From the NCBI RefSeq assembly GCF_016616885.1, contig NZ_CP067102.1, forward strand, positions 1,950,501 through 2,014,500: a DNA stretch of 64,000 nt. Reading direction: 5' to 3'. Under the pieces are notes generated by a model that was given only the letters and a program-made list of their open reading frames with translations, was not told the DNA's origin and made no database searches. Shown one piece after another: positions 55,635-64,000 of this stretch (within the stretch, counting starts at the first letter, position 1; each line of letters begins with the position of its first letter). This stretch comes from Bradyrhizobium diazoefficiens. GTDB lineage: Bacteria; Pseudomonadota; Alphaproteobacteria; Rhizobiales; Xanthobacteraceae. Both the position numbers and the translations under genes were made by a program.

Positions 55635-55769
55635 AAGCTGCAGGGCGGCGAAACACTTTTGGTTCTGCCGGCGGCCGGCCAGGTTGGAATAGCGGCTGTT
55701 CAGGTCGGGAAATTGGTGAGGGCCTGCGTCACTGCGGCCGCTTCGACTAAGAAGCTATCCATTCTGTAG
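55635..55769 (+). pseudogene. Fragment of quinone oxidoreductase / zinc-type dehydrogenase
   Basis: The frame reads KLQGGETLLVLPAAGQVGIA, AVQVGKLVRACVTAAASTKK then stop. This is the NAD(P)-binding core (usually GETLLVLGAAGGVGxAAVQ) of medium-chain dehydrogenase/quinone oxidoreductases. Both ends are missing. Its last codons overlap nod box 3. Confidence 0.65.
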
Positions 55770-55804
55770 ATGCGGCCCATCAACACAATCGATTTTACCA
55801 AGCC
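55757..55804 (+). promoter_or_regulatory. nod box 3 (upstream of nodM)
   Basis: A nod box starting ATCCATTCTGTAGATG and containing CACAATCGATTTTACCAA. It points toward nodM, whose start is about 750 bases downstream. Its first half overlaps a dead dehydrogenase gene. Confidence 0.9.
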
Positions 55805-56557
55805 TATAAGATCCCGCATAAGAAAGACATTGGTCTGGAGAAAAGGCTTCGGCCATCAGAATTGGTGTTCGATCTTTGCCTAGAGCTGGGGAAAGTTTCG
55901 GTGCATCTCGAGCATCAATCCAGTGCATTTTAATCCGGCCACGTGCTGGGGCGGGTACTGCGGCCCGTAGGCCCTGCCACCGTCGACGGAAGCTGGCGCA
56001 ATAGCGCCGTTCCGCCGAGGCTGACTTCTGCCCGTTCGCAGAAAGCCGCCGGGCTTCTTTTGTGTGCCATGTACGAGCGACAGCTTCGAGATGGAATTCC
56101 ACTATCCAGCATCCGCTTTACCAATGCCTTGCGAAGGAGGCTGCGCCATGACGCTTGGCTCTCAACGGATCCAATGGATGGAGTTCATGCCGGCAGATAA
56201 CTCGACACCGCGCGGGTCCTCGATCTGGATCGAGTGTCATCGATCTTGCAGACGCAACTTGCGTGATGTGACCAAGCACCCCCACCGCGACTACACTGTG
56301 GTCTTCCAAACAGTCTGCAGTTGCCATGGCTTTCAGTTCGCCACGCACACGCGTCTTACCGCCTTCTACTGCCGCCACATGCTTGTATTCGATCCTGCTC
56401 ACCCGAACCGCGCTTCGGTCGGGGGCGCTTGGATTGGGCCGCAGAATCCAAAGCACCCAAATCCGCAACAATCATTGAGCACCTTCAATCGAAGGTCTCA
56501 AGAAAAGTCTAGCTGCTCCAAAAACTCCATTCTTGAAATTGGGGGATGTTGATCCGC
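55805..56557. other. Leader region between nod box 3 and nodM
   Basis: About 750 bases. TTCTGC-N6-GCAGAA at about 56028-56045 is followed by AGCC-N4-GGCT and a T-rich run, a possible terminator or pause within the leader. The frame 56064-56552 is Cys/His-rich and not recognised. No firm gene. Confidence 0.35.
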
Positions 56558-58384
56558 ATGTGTGGGATTGTAGGCATTTTGGGGCGCGAACCCGTTGCGG
56601 AGCGGTTGATCGAAGCGCTCACTCGGCTGGAATATCGCGGCTATGATTCAGCGGGAGTCGCAACGCTCGAGGCCAATCATCTTGAGCGCCGGCGCGCCGA
56701 GGGCAAGCTGAAAAATCTTGAGACCAGCCTCCGCCGTAGTCCGCTAGCGGGTCACACCGGTATTGGTCACACCCGCTGGGCCACTCATGGCAAGCCCACG
56801 GAGTACAACGCGCATCCGCATACGACGGACAACGTCGCGGTCGTCCATAACGGGATCATCGAGAATTTTCGTGAGTTGCGCGCCGAACTTGAGCAGAAAG
56901 GTGCTCGATTTGTTTCCGACACTGACAGCGAGGTGGTGGCGCACCTGGTCGAATCCTATCTGAGGGAGGGCTACTCGCCCCAAAAGGCAGTCAAGGCTTC
57001 CTTACCGCGCCTGCGCGGGATGTTTGCCCTGGTATTCCTGTTCAAGGAGCACGACGATCTCATGATCGCTGCACGGAAGGGATCCCCGCTCGCGATCGGC
57101 TATGGCAATGACGAGGTTTATGTCGGTTCGGATGCCATTGCGCTCGCGCCGTTCACCGACGCCATCACTTATCTTGAAGACGGGGATTGCGCCGTGCTTA
57201 CCCGCAAGATCCACGTCATCTACGATGCCAAAGGAGCAGTCGCGCGCCGCGAGACGCTGAAATCGGGTGCGTCGTCGCTCCTGGTTGACAAGGCGAATTA
57301 TCGGCACTTTATGGCCAAGGAGATCCATGAGCAGCCGAAGGTGGTCGAGCAGACTCTGGCGCGCTACATCGACGCAGCCAGCGAACGCGTTGCTCTGCCG
57401 CTCGAGCTGCCGTTCGACTTCAGAGACGTCCGCCGCATCACGATCATCGCTTGCGGCACAGCGAGCTATGCTGGCTGCGTCGCGAAATACTGGCTCGAGC
57501 GCTTTGTCCGCGTGCCCGTTGAAGTCGACGTCGCCTCCGAGTTCCGCTACCGCGAATCTGCCATGGGCAGAGGTGATCTCGCGATCTTTGTGTCGCAGTC
57601 GGGCGAGACCGCAGATACGCTTGCTGCGCTCCGCTACGCCAAGGCGAAAGGTGCACACACACTTGCAGTCGTCAATGTACCAACGTCGACCATCGCTCGC
57701 GAGAGCGAAACCGTGCTGCCGACGCTGGCCGGCCCGGAGATCGGCGTTGCGTCGACGAAAGCCTTTACCTGTCAACTGACAGTGCTAGCTGCGCTCGCCA
57801 TCGCGGCCGCCAAGGCGCGCGGTGAACTGTCCGAGGATGAGGAGATCGAGCTGGTGCGCGGCCTGGTGGAAACTCCTCGCCTGATGGCGGCAGCGCTCAC
57901 CAGCGAACCGCAGATCGAGAGGCTTGCGCGCGACATCGCGAAAGCGCGCGACGTACTCTATCTCGGTCGCGGCACGAGCTTCCCGATCGCGCTAGAAGGC
58001 GCACTGAAGCTGAAGGAAATCTCCTACATCCATGCAGAGGGGTATGCTGCGGGCGAGCTCAAGCACGGCCCGATCGCGCTGATCGACGAGACCGTGCCAG
58101 TCGTGGTGATCGCACCGCATGACCGCTTGTTCGAGAAAACGGTCTCAAACATGCAGGAAGTGGCAGCGCGCGGCGGCAACATTGTCCTCATGACCGATGC
58201 CAAGGGCGCTGAGGAGGCGACACTGGATACGTTCGCCACCATCGTGCTGCCGGACATGCCTGCCGTCTTCACGCCGATGGTCTATGCGATCCCCGTGCAG
58301 CTGCTAGCCTATCACACGGCCGTCGTGATGGGCACTGATGTCGATCAGCCGCGGAATCTCGCCAAGTCCGTGACGGTCGAATAG
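56558..58384 (+). CDS. nodM: NodM-type glutamine-fructose-6-phosphate aminotransferase
   Basis: A 608-residue glucosamine-6-phosphate synthase. Starting at ATG 56558 puts Cys2 (MCGIVGILG) at the mature N-terminus as the glutaminase nucleophile; the frame opens 12 bases earlier, which would bury it. EYRGYDSAGVA, HTRWATHGKP and HNGIIENF belong to the glutaminase domain; IACGTASYAG, VSQSGETADT and the C-terminal NLAKSVTVE to the two SIS isomerase domains. The upstream nod box suggests a symbiotic NodM supplying precursor for Nod factor; a housekeeping GlmS role cannot be excluded. Confidence 0.93.
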   Translation: MCGIVGILGREPVAERLIEALTRLEYRGYDSAGVATLEANHLERRRAEGKLKNLETSLRRSPLAGHTGIGHTRWATHGKPTEYNAHPHTTDNVAVVHNGIIENFRELRAELEQKGARFVSDTDSEVVAHLVESYLREGYSPQKAVKASLPRLRGMFALVFLFKEHDDLMIAARKGSPLAIGYGNDEVYVGSDAIALAPFTDAITYLEDGDCAVLTRKIHVIYDAKGAVARRETLKSGASSLLVDKANYRHFMAKEIHEQPKVVEQTLARYIDAASERVALPLELPFDFRDVRRITIIACGTASYAGCVAKYWLERFVRVPVEVDVASEFRYRESAMGRGDLAIFVSQSGETADTLAALRYAKAKGAHTLAVVNVPTSTIARESETVLPTLAGPEIGVASTKAFTCQLTVLAALAIAAAKARGELSEDEEIELVRGLVETPRLMAAALTSEPQIERLARDIAKARDVLYLGRGTSFPIALEGALKLKEISYIHAEGYAAGELKHGPIALIDETVPVVVIAPHDRLFEKTVSNMQEVAARGGNIVLMTDAKGAEEATLDTFATIVLPDMPAVFTPMVYAIPVQLLAYHTAVVMGTDVDQPRNLAKSVTVE

Positions 58385-58957
58385 GGAGGACAGAAGCCGC
58401 CGATCGCGTCTTGTCGTCAAACCGGTCTAGAGAGTTATGTCTGAGCATTCACAACCGGCCAGCGCCGCCAAACTTAGGCGGTCAAGGATGCCAGCGTCTG
58501 CCGCTTTCGCGTCGGAATCTGCGGCGAAGTCGAACAGGTCCTCGACACGCGCCTTCAGGAGGCCGACGACATGGTAGCGTCGCTTGCATCCCGCTTTGAA
58601 AGTCCGCCCAGAAAGTCAACGCGCCGCGCGGTTGCCACTTCGGCACAAAAAAAAGGCGTAACAAAGGACTGCGAAGCGGTTTTCAAACGTGGGCCAAGTC
58701 GTGTTCGCCGATCTGAATTGGAAAGCGACTGGCCCAGAGGTCACGCCCGGCAAGCACGAAGGAGGCGCCGAACGGCCTGAAGCGGGCGGCAAGATCGTCG
58801 CCGTCGGACCGCTCGGCCTGCACTCGGGTGCGGCATTACCGATTTCGTCCGAGCCGGCGCCGGCCATTCCAGCCCCCGCTCTAATGATAACGCGCTCGCG
58901 TGATCCGGCCTGACGCCGGGTCACACCCCTCAAGCAGACGAATTCGAGATCGCCAAG
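58385..58957. other. nodM-RND spacer, probably decayed gene
   Basis: About 570 bases. At 58505-58600 one frame reads RFRVGICGEVEQVLDTRLQE ADDMVASLASRFE, protein-like but broken afterwards. RND permeases are normally preceded by a membrane-fusion gene (nolF in nolFG), which is missing here; this stretch may be its remains, but I cannot align it. Confidence 0.35.
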
Positions 58958-61900
58958 ATGGCCTTTACCGACATTTTCATCAAGCGCCCGGTCCTGTCGG
59001 TCGTCGTCAGTCTGCTGATCCTGCTGATCGGCCTCCGCGCGGCGATGGTACTGCCGATACGGCAATATCCGAAGCTGTCGAACACGGTCATCAACATCAC
59101 GACCGTCTATCCCGGCGCGTCCGCGGACTTGGTCCAGGGCTTCATCACTACGCCTATCGAGCAGGTGGTCGGTTCCGCCGAGGGCGTCGACTACATCACC
59201 TCGTCCTCGGTGCTCGGCACCTCGACGATCCAGGTCTACATCAAGCTGAACGTCGACCCGAACCAGGCACTCACCGAGGTGCTCGCCAAGGTGAATTCGA
59301 TCAAATATCTGATCCCGAAGGAATCCAACGATCCGGTCGTCACTAAGACCACCGGCCAGACGACAGCGGTGATGTATCTCGGCTTCTCCTCGGAGGAGCT
59401 GTCCGGCTCGGCGATCTCCGACTACCTAACGCGCGTCGTACAGCCGGTGCTGTCGACCGTCGATGGCGTAGCGTCCGCCGATATACTGGGTGGCCAGACG
59501 TTTGCGATGCGGTTGTGGCTTGACCCGTTGAAGATGGCCGGCCACAACGTGTCGCCGACTGATGTCGCGGCCGCGATCACCGCCAACAACTTCCAGTCGG
59601 CGGCCGGCCAGACCAAGGGCTACCTTATCGTCTCGAACATCACGACGAACACGGGCCTGACCGACGTCAACCAGTTCAAGAAGTTGATCGTCAAAGCCAA
59701 GGATGGCGGGTTCGTCCGGATGGAGGACATCGCCTCCGTCGAGCTTGCCGCGCAGACCACCGATGCGAGCGTGGCCTTTAACGGCGAGCACGCGATCTTC
59801 ATCGGCATGAACGCAACGCCGCAGGGCAACCCGCTGACGCTGGTGAAGGGCGTGCGCGCGCTGTTTCCCGAGCTGGAGCGCAACCTGCCGCCGTCGATAA
59901 AGATGAAGGTCGCCTATGATTCGACCAAGTTCATCCAATCCTCGATCGACGAGGTCGAGAAGACGCTGGGCGAGGCCGTGGTTATCGTTGTTGTCGTGAT
60001 CTTCCTGTTCCTGGGCTCGTTCCGCTCGGTGATCATTCCGGTCGTCACTATCCCGCTGTCGATGATTGGTGTCTGCACGCTGATGCTGGCGCTGGGCTTC
60101 AGCTTCAACCTGCTGACGCTGCTGGCCATGGTGCTCGCGATCGGCCTCGTGGTCGACGACGCCATCGTGGTGGTGGAGAACATCCACCGCCATCTCGAGG
60201 AGGGCAAGACACCGGTGCAGGCCTCGCTGCAAGGCGCGCGCGAAATTGTCGGTCCGGTCGTCTCGATGACCATCACGCTCGCCGCCGTGTACGCCCCGAT
60301 CGGCTTCCTCGGCGGATTGACGGGCTCGCTGTTCCGTGAATTCGCCTTCACGCTCGCGGGCTCGGTGGTCGTGTCCGGGGTGATCGCGCTGACGCTGTCG
60401 CCCATGATGTGCTCAGTGCTCTTCAAGAACAGCGTAGAGAGCCGCTTCGCCATGCTCGTGAACAAGGTGTTTGGTGCCTTGACGCGCTGGTACGGCCGCA
60501 AGCTCGACCGCTCGCTGGACTACAAGGCGGTAACGGGCCTATTCGCGATGACGATCCTCGGCCTCGTTGGGTTCCTTTACTTGCACACCTCGAGTGAGCT
60601 CGCGCCCGAGGAAGACCAAGGCATCGTGTTCGCGGTGACCAAGGCACCGAAATACGCCAACAACGACTATCTCGATTTCTATGGCGACAAGCTCGACAAG
60701 AAATTTCAAAGCTTCCCCGAGACCGATCTGCGCTTCGTGCTGAATGGTATCAACGGCCCTCAGAACGGTATCGCCGGCATGCTGCTGAAGCCGTGGGATG
60801 AACGCAAGCGTTCCTCGATCGCGCTGAAGCCGCTGGTCCAGGCAGAACTGTCCAAGATCGAAGGCGTGCAGGCCTTCGCCTTCAATTTGCCGCCGCTGCC
60901 GGGCGGCCCGGGCGGCCTGCCGGTGCAGATGGTGATCAACTCGACCGCGGGATTCCAGGCCGTCTACGAGCAGATGGAGAAGTTAAAGGACGCCGCGCGC
61001 AAGAGTGGTATGTTCATCGTCTCCGACAGCGATCTCGCCTTCAATCAGCCGACCGTGAAGGTGAACGTCGACCGCGCCAAGGCGCAGGATCTTGGCATCA
61101 ACATGCAGAACATCGGCAGCGCGCTCGCGCTCCTGGGCGGCGGCAACTACATCAATCGCTTCAACCTGGAGGGCCGTTCCTATCAGGTGATCCCGCAGGT
61201 GCCGCGCGCCAAGCGGCTCTCGCCGGAATCGCTCGGCAATTACTACGTAGCGACCAGCACCGGCCAGCAAGTGCCGCTATCGACGGTGGTGTCAATCGAA
61301 ACTACGACCGCGCCGAATTCGCTGACCCACTACAACCAACTCAACTCGGCGACCTTCTCGGCGGTGCCGATGCCCGGCGTGACCGTCGGCCAGGCCGTCG
61401 AGTTCCTTGAAGGCGAGGCCAAGAAGCTGCCGCAGGGCTTCAGCCACGACTACCTTGCCGACAGCCGGCAGTACGTCCAGGAAGGCAATCAGCTCGCAAT
61501 CACCTTCGCCTTCGCGCTGATCATCATCTTCCTGGTGCTGGCGGCGCAGTTCGAGAGCTTGCGCGACCCGTTGGTCATCATGATCTCGGTTCCGATGGCG
61601 ATCGTCGGCGCGCTGATCCCGCTGTTCTTCGGCGCAGCCACCATGAACATCTACACCCAGGTCGGCTTGCTGACGCTGGTCGGCCTGATCACCAAGCACG
61701 GCATCCTGATGGTGGAGTTCGCCAACGAACTCCAGCTCAACGAGCGGCTGGACCGCCGCTCGGCCATCGAGATGTCCGCGCGCATCCGCCTGCGGCCGAT
61801 CCTGATGACGACGGCCGCGATGATCACCGGCCTGATTCCGCTCCTGACCGCGAGTGGCGCGGGCGCCGCCAGCCGCTTCTCGATCGGTCTCGTGGTCGTC

Positions 61901-62053
61901 GCCGGCATGTCGATCGGCACACTGTTCACGCTGTTCGTGCTGCCGGCGGTCTATGTGGTGCTAGCGACCGACCACCGTGCAAAGACCGGGTCCGTGCGGA
62001 ACAAGCAGATCGAGGAGCTGGGTCTCGGCTCCAAGGCGCTGCGGCCGACCTGA
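58958..62053 (+). CDS. RND efflux permease, HAE1 family (NolG-like)
   Basis: A 1031-residue inner-membrane proton-driven pump with 12 membrane segments and two large periplasmic loops. The N-terminus MAFTDIFIKRPVLSVVVSLL is typical. The proton-relay Asp pair is in LAIGLVVDDAIVVVENIHRH and the relay Lys in GLITKHGILMVEFANELQ. Position after nodM recalls nolG of the nolFGHI cluster in Sinorhizobium, but sequence alone only supports the HAE1 family. No membrane-fusion or outer-membrane partner gene is intact nearby, so it must borrow them. Confidence 0.9.
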   Translation: MAFTDIFIKRPVLSVVVSLLILLIGLRAAMVLPIRQYPKLSNTVINITTVYPGASADLVQGFITTPIEQVVGSAEGVDYITSSSVLGTSTIQVYIKLNVDPNQALTEVLAKVNSIKYLIPKESNDPVVTKTTGQTTAVMYLGFSSEELSGSAISDYLTRVVQPVLSTVDGVASADILGGQTFAMRLWLDPLKMAGHNVSPTDVAAAITANNFQSAAGQTKGYLIVSNITTNTGLTDVNQFKKLIVKAKDGGFVRMEDIASVELAAQTTDASVAFNGEHAIFIGMNATPQGNPLTLVKGVRALFPELERNLPPSIKMKVAYDSTKFIQSSIDEVEKTLGEAVVIVVVVIFLFLGSFRSVIIPVVTIPLSMIGVCTLMLALGFSFNLLTLLAMVLAIGLVVDDAIVVVENIHRHLEEGKTPVQASLQGAREIVGPVVSMTITLAAVYAPIGFLGGLTGSLFREFAFTLAGSVVVSGVIALTLSPMMCSVLFKNSVESRFAMLVNKVFGALTRWYGRKLDRSLDYKAVTGLFAMTILGLVGFLYLHTSSELAPEEDQGIVFAVTKAPKYANNDYLDFYGDKLDKKFQSFPETDLRFVLNGINGPQNGIAGMLLKPWDERKRSSIALKPLVQAELSKIEGVQAFAFNLPPLPGGPGGLPVQMVINSTAGFQAVYEQMEKLKDAARKSGMFIVSDSDLAFNQPTVKVNVDRAKAQDLGINMQNIGSALALLGGGNYINRFNLEGRSYQVIPQVPRAKRLSPESLGNYYVATSTGQQVPLSTVVSIETTTAPNSLTHYNQLNSATFSAVPMPGVTVGQAVEFLEGEAKKLPQGFSHDYLADSRQYVQEGNQLAITFAFALIIIFLVLAAQFESLRDPLVIMISVPMAIVGALIPLFFGAATMNIYTQVGLLTLVGLITKHGILMVEFANELQLNERLDRRSAIEMSARIRLRPILMTTAAMITGLIPLLTASGAGAASRFSIGLVVVAGMSIGTLFTLFVLPAVYVVLATDHRAKTGSVRNKQIEELGLGSKALRPT

Positions 62054-62184
62054 GGCGGCATCGATTGAAGATGCAATGCGGCAATGGGCATTGCCAAGGC
62101 GCACTCGCGCCGAAGCTGCGCCACAAGATGGTTGTCCGATTGATGCAGCGATCTCGATGACTGATCCAAGGGGTCGACTACCTC

Positions 62185-62577
62185 TCAACCGGTTGGCTTG
62201 ATTGACACACCTCTCCGGAAGCTGCGAACGTCCGACCGTTCGGGCTGAAAAGCCTCAACTAGAACTGGCACGGCATTCGCAGGATTGCTGTCACCACATA
62301 CGAAAACATCAACGGCCGCGTAGGACCTCTCAGGCCAAGTATGTAAGGTCATGTGCGATTCAGCCAGCAAGGCTATTGCCGACACGCCGTCGCCTGGACA
62401 AAATTTATGCACATGAAGGTGGAGTAACGTCGCACTCGCTGCATGGATGGCTTTTCGGATTGCGTCTTCCGCAAGGTCCGGATCATCGAGGTTTTTCGCT
62501 CCCCATAGCTCGATGAGCATATGCGTCGCACCGGTGGCCTGAGCCGGTGGTACTTCTTGTTCGTTATCAATAATCAT
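62185..62577 (-). CDS. S-adenosylmethionine decarboxylase proenzyme (SpeH type)
   Basis: A 130-residue prokaryotic AdoMet decarboxylase. LLAESHMTLHTWPERSYAAV contains the self-cleavage site: the Ser of ESH becomes the pyruvoyl cofactor, with the following His and downstream Cys (VFVCGDSNP) also conserved. It makes decarboxylated AdoMet, the aminopropyl donor for spermidine. The first 17 residues are extra and MLIELWGAKNLDD looks like the family start (Met21). It is convergent with the RND gene and divergent from the adenylation gene. No spermidine synthase adjoins it. Confidence 0.9.
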   Translation of the reverse strand: MIIDNEQEVPPAQATGATHMLIELWGAKNLDDPDLAEDAIRKAIHAASATLLHLHVHKFCPGDGVSAIALLAESHMTLHTWPERSYAAVDVFVCGDSNPANAVPVLVEAFQPERSDVRSFRRGVSIKPTG

Positions 62578-63024
62578 TCAGAAATCTCCATTGAATTCGA
62601 CGGCTCGATAACATGAGCTATTCGGGATTTAGGTGACGGGGTGATCAGGCGGCGTGTTTTGCCGGTGGGTTCATGACCTCAATGCCGCATCAAGGACTTG
62701 GCGTCGTCTCAAAGGCACAAATCAGTCGCGCGCAATCGGTGTTACCGCTTGGGCGCCGTAGGGATCCGCAGCCCGGCGAGCGCCAAGTCCGCTTTCGTGA
62801 GGAGAGCACCAAACCATGGTCCAGGCACCCGTTGGTTGCGGGTGCCATGCAGATTGACGCGTGTCGACTACAAGATCCGGTAGGTGCCAACGCAAATTTG
62901 AGGCCCTAGCGTACGGCCGCGTTCCCCTGACATCATCGAGGAAACAGTGGTGAACGCAAAGGACGGGAAGCTAAGAAACAGACAAACGGCACACTGTGCC
63001 TGGCCGATACCGGAGAGGCTACGC
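62578..63024. other. Divergent promoter region before adenylation gene
   Basis: About 450 bases without a gene. It holds an 8-bp inverted repeat GGCACCCG-TTGGTTG-CGGGTGCC near 62824-62846 and a palindrome GGCACACTGTGCC at 62988-63000, 25 bases before the adenylation gene. Either could be a regulator site. Confidence 0.45.
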
Positions 63025-64000
63025 AATGCATGCCCTCAATCAGGATCATCGGTGTTCTGATTCAAGGGCCCCTGAAGGCGATGAATGGGGGACGCATTTG
63101 CCTAGCCGAGATCTACCCGACAAAAACCCGTACGTGGAACGTCAACCGATCGAGGCGAACACGGCGATCGATCGCATTGCAAGATCCGATCCGGAGAGAA
63201 TTGCGCTGAGGAGCGGCGCCGACGAACTCACTTACGAGGCGCTGCGACTAAGATCGGATGCCCTCGCAAGCAGGCTACGAGAGCATGGCGCTCGGGGCGC
63301 GGTCGTCGGATATTGGGGTGAGCGTGGCCTCGACTGGGCGACGGCGGTCGTCGCAATTTTGAAGGCCGGATCAACGTACCTACCGCTGGATCCATCGTTA
63401 CCGGCTTCACGTACATCGTTCATAATTGAGCAGAGTCGCTGTGCTTTGATTATTGGTCCCGACCAGCAGCATTGGCTCAGCCTGTTCCAGACGAGCAGCA
63501 AAGGCACCATCCAATTCATGCCGATACAGGCGGAGCTGCGTGAGCGCCAGCCTTCGGCCTTCCAGCCATCATCGTGCGCGGATGGACACGCCTACATTCT
63601 GTTTACCTCTGGTTCGACGGGCCAGCCTAAGGGCGCAATGATTGCGCGTGCAGCCCTCAACAATCATTTGGCGGCAAAAATTGATGCCCTGACCCTCACT
63701 CGAACGGATTGCATTGCCGAGACCGCATCGCATTGTTTTGACATCTCGCTGTGGCAGCTTCTGGCAGGGCTTTGCATCGGAGCCAATATCGCGATCATTG
63801 ATGATGCGACACTGAAATCACCAGTATCTCTTCTCAAAGCATTTCAAGGGTACGGCGTGACGGTTGCTCAATTCGTCCCGTCAATGCTTGCAGCATTTGT
63901 TGAATATCTGCAGCGCCTTGCGCCGGCTGAGCGAACTCTGGACAGTTTGCGGATTATTTCCACGGTTGGAGAACCCCTAACGCCCGGGCTGGCGCGCGCA
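63025..64000 (+). CDS. Amino-acid adenylation (NRPS-like) enzyme, runs off window
   Basis: From ATG 63025 (GGAGAGG six bases upstream) the frame stays open for 325 codons to the window edge. It belongs to the AMP-forming adenylate superfamily: TYEALRLRSDALASRLREHG (core A1 region), AVVAILKAGSTYLPLDPSLP (A2), AYILFTSGSTGQPKGAMIAR (A3, AMP binding), DISLWQLLAGLCIGANIAII (A4/A5 region). This order is typical of nonribosomal peptide adenylation domains, so it should activate an amino acid; carrier or condensation domains would lie beyond the window. The N-terminal 35 residues are extra. Confidence 0.88.

Noticed and set aside
59426..60232. 268-codon minus-strand frame inside the RND gene
   Set aside because: Shadow of the RND permease; His/Arg/Gln-rich with no domain.
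62821..62840. AGGCACCCGTTGGTTGC as a sigma54 promoter
   Set aside because: GG-to-GC distance is two bases too long; the stretch is better explained by an inverted repeat.
1..64000. tRNA or rRNA genes, CRISPR arrays, island attachment site
   Set aside because: No cloverleaf T-arm pattern, no rRNA stretch, no regularly spaced direct repeats and no integrase gene were seen.

Overview
The window reads as part of the symbiosis island of a Bradyrhizobium. It carries the nodulation genes nolA, nodD, nodABCSIJ, nodH, a second nodD, a nodM-type glmS and fixR in the bradyrhizobial style. Three nod boxes, many small orphan Bradyrhizobium-type proteins, decayed genes and one intact insertion sequence complete the picture. 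Coding density is low, as expected for an accessory island. A few blocks look denser and more chromosome-like (LOG gene, M16 peptidase pair, S9 peptidase, RND pump).

Layout. 0.9-2.7 kb: folE-queD-queE cassette for a 7-deazaguanine precursor. 2.8-8.6 kb: small proteins, a BTLCP cysteine peptidase, two apparent sigma54-driven small RNAs and a tiny three-gene operon of membrane microproteins. 8.7-10.2 kb: two P-loop ATPases in one operon. 12.7-16.2 kb: an AHL-type LuxR receptor, a secreted unknown protein and an orphan amino-acid binding protein. 16.8-27.7 kb: nolA, nodD, nod box, nodABCSIJ, nodH, fixR. 28-38 kb: LOG protein, two copies of a decaying two-gene module on either side of an IS4-type element, an HU-like protein and small proteins. 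38.9-47.3 kb: pectate lyase, cold-shock protein, M16 pair, prolyl oligopeptidase. 48.6-55.8 kb: GNAT enzyme, membrane protein, second nodD with an orphan nod box, PLP ammonia-lyase, remains of a fatty-acid locus. 55.8-62 kb: third nod box, nodM, RND permease. 62.2-64 kb: AdoMet decarboxylase and the start of an amino-acid-adenylating enzyme that runs off the window.

How the parts work together. NodD proteins bound at nod boxes should switch on nodABCSIJ and probably nodM. NodM supplies glucosamine-6-phosphate, NodC polymerises, NodB deacetylates, NodA acylates, NodS N-methylates and NodIJ export. NodH, placed just after nodJ, predicts a sulfated Nod factor. nodU is missing between nodS and nodI, so NodU-type carbamoylation is not expected from this operon. 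fixR keeps a -24/-12 promoter but no nifA follows it.

The most unusual signals are regulatory. A ~31-bp MerR-type promoter with a 19-bp spacer occurs three times, in front of nolA itself, upstream of the orphan binding protein and upstream of the cysteine peptidase, suggesting an undescribed NolA regulon. Two consecutive units of sigma54 promoter, structured RNA and intrinsic terminator lie at 6.09-6.53 kb. All family names come from reading translated sequence and recalled family features; no database search was run.
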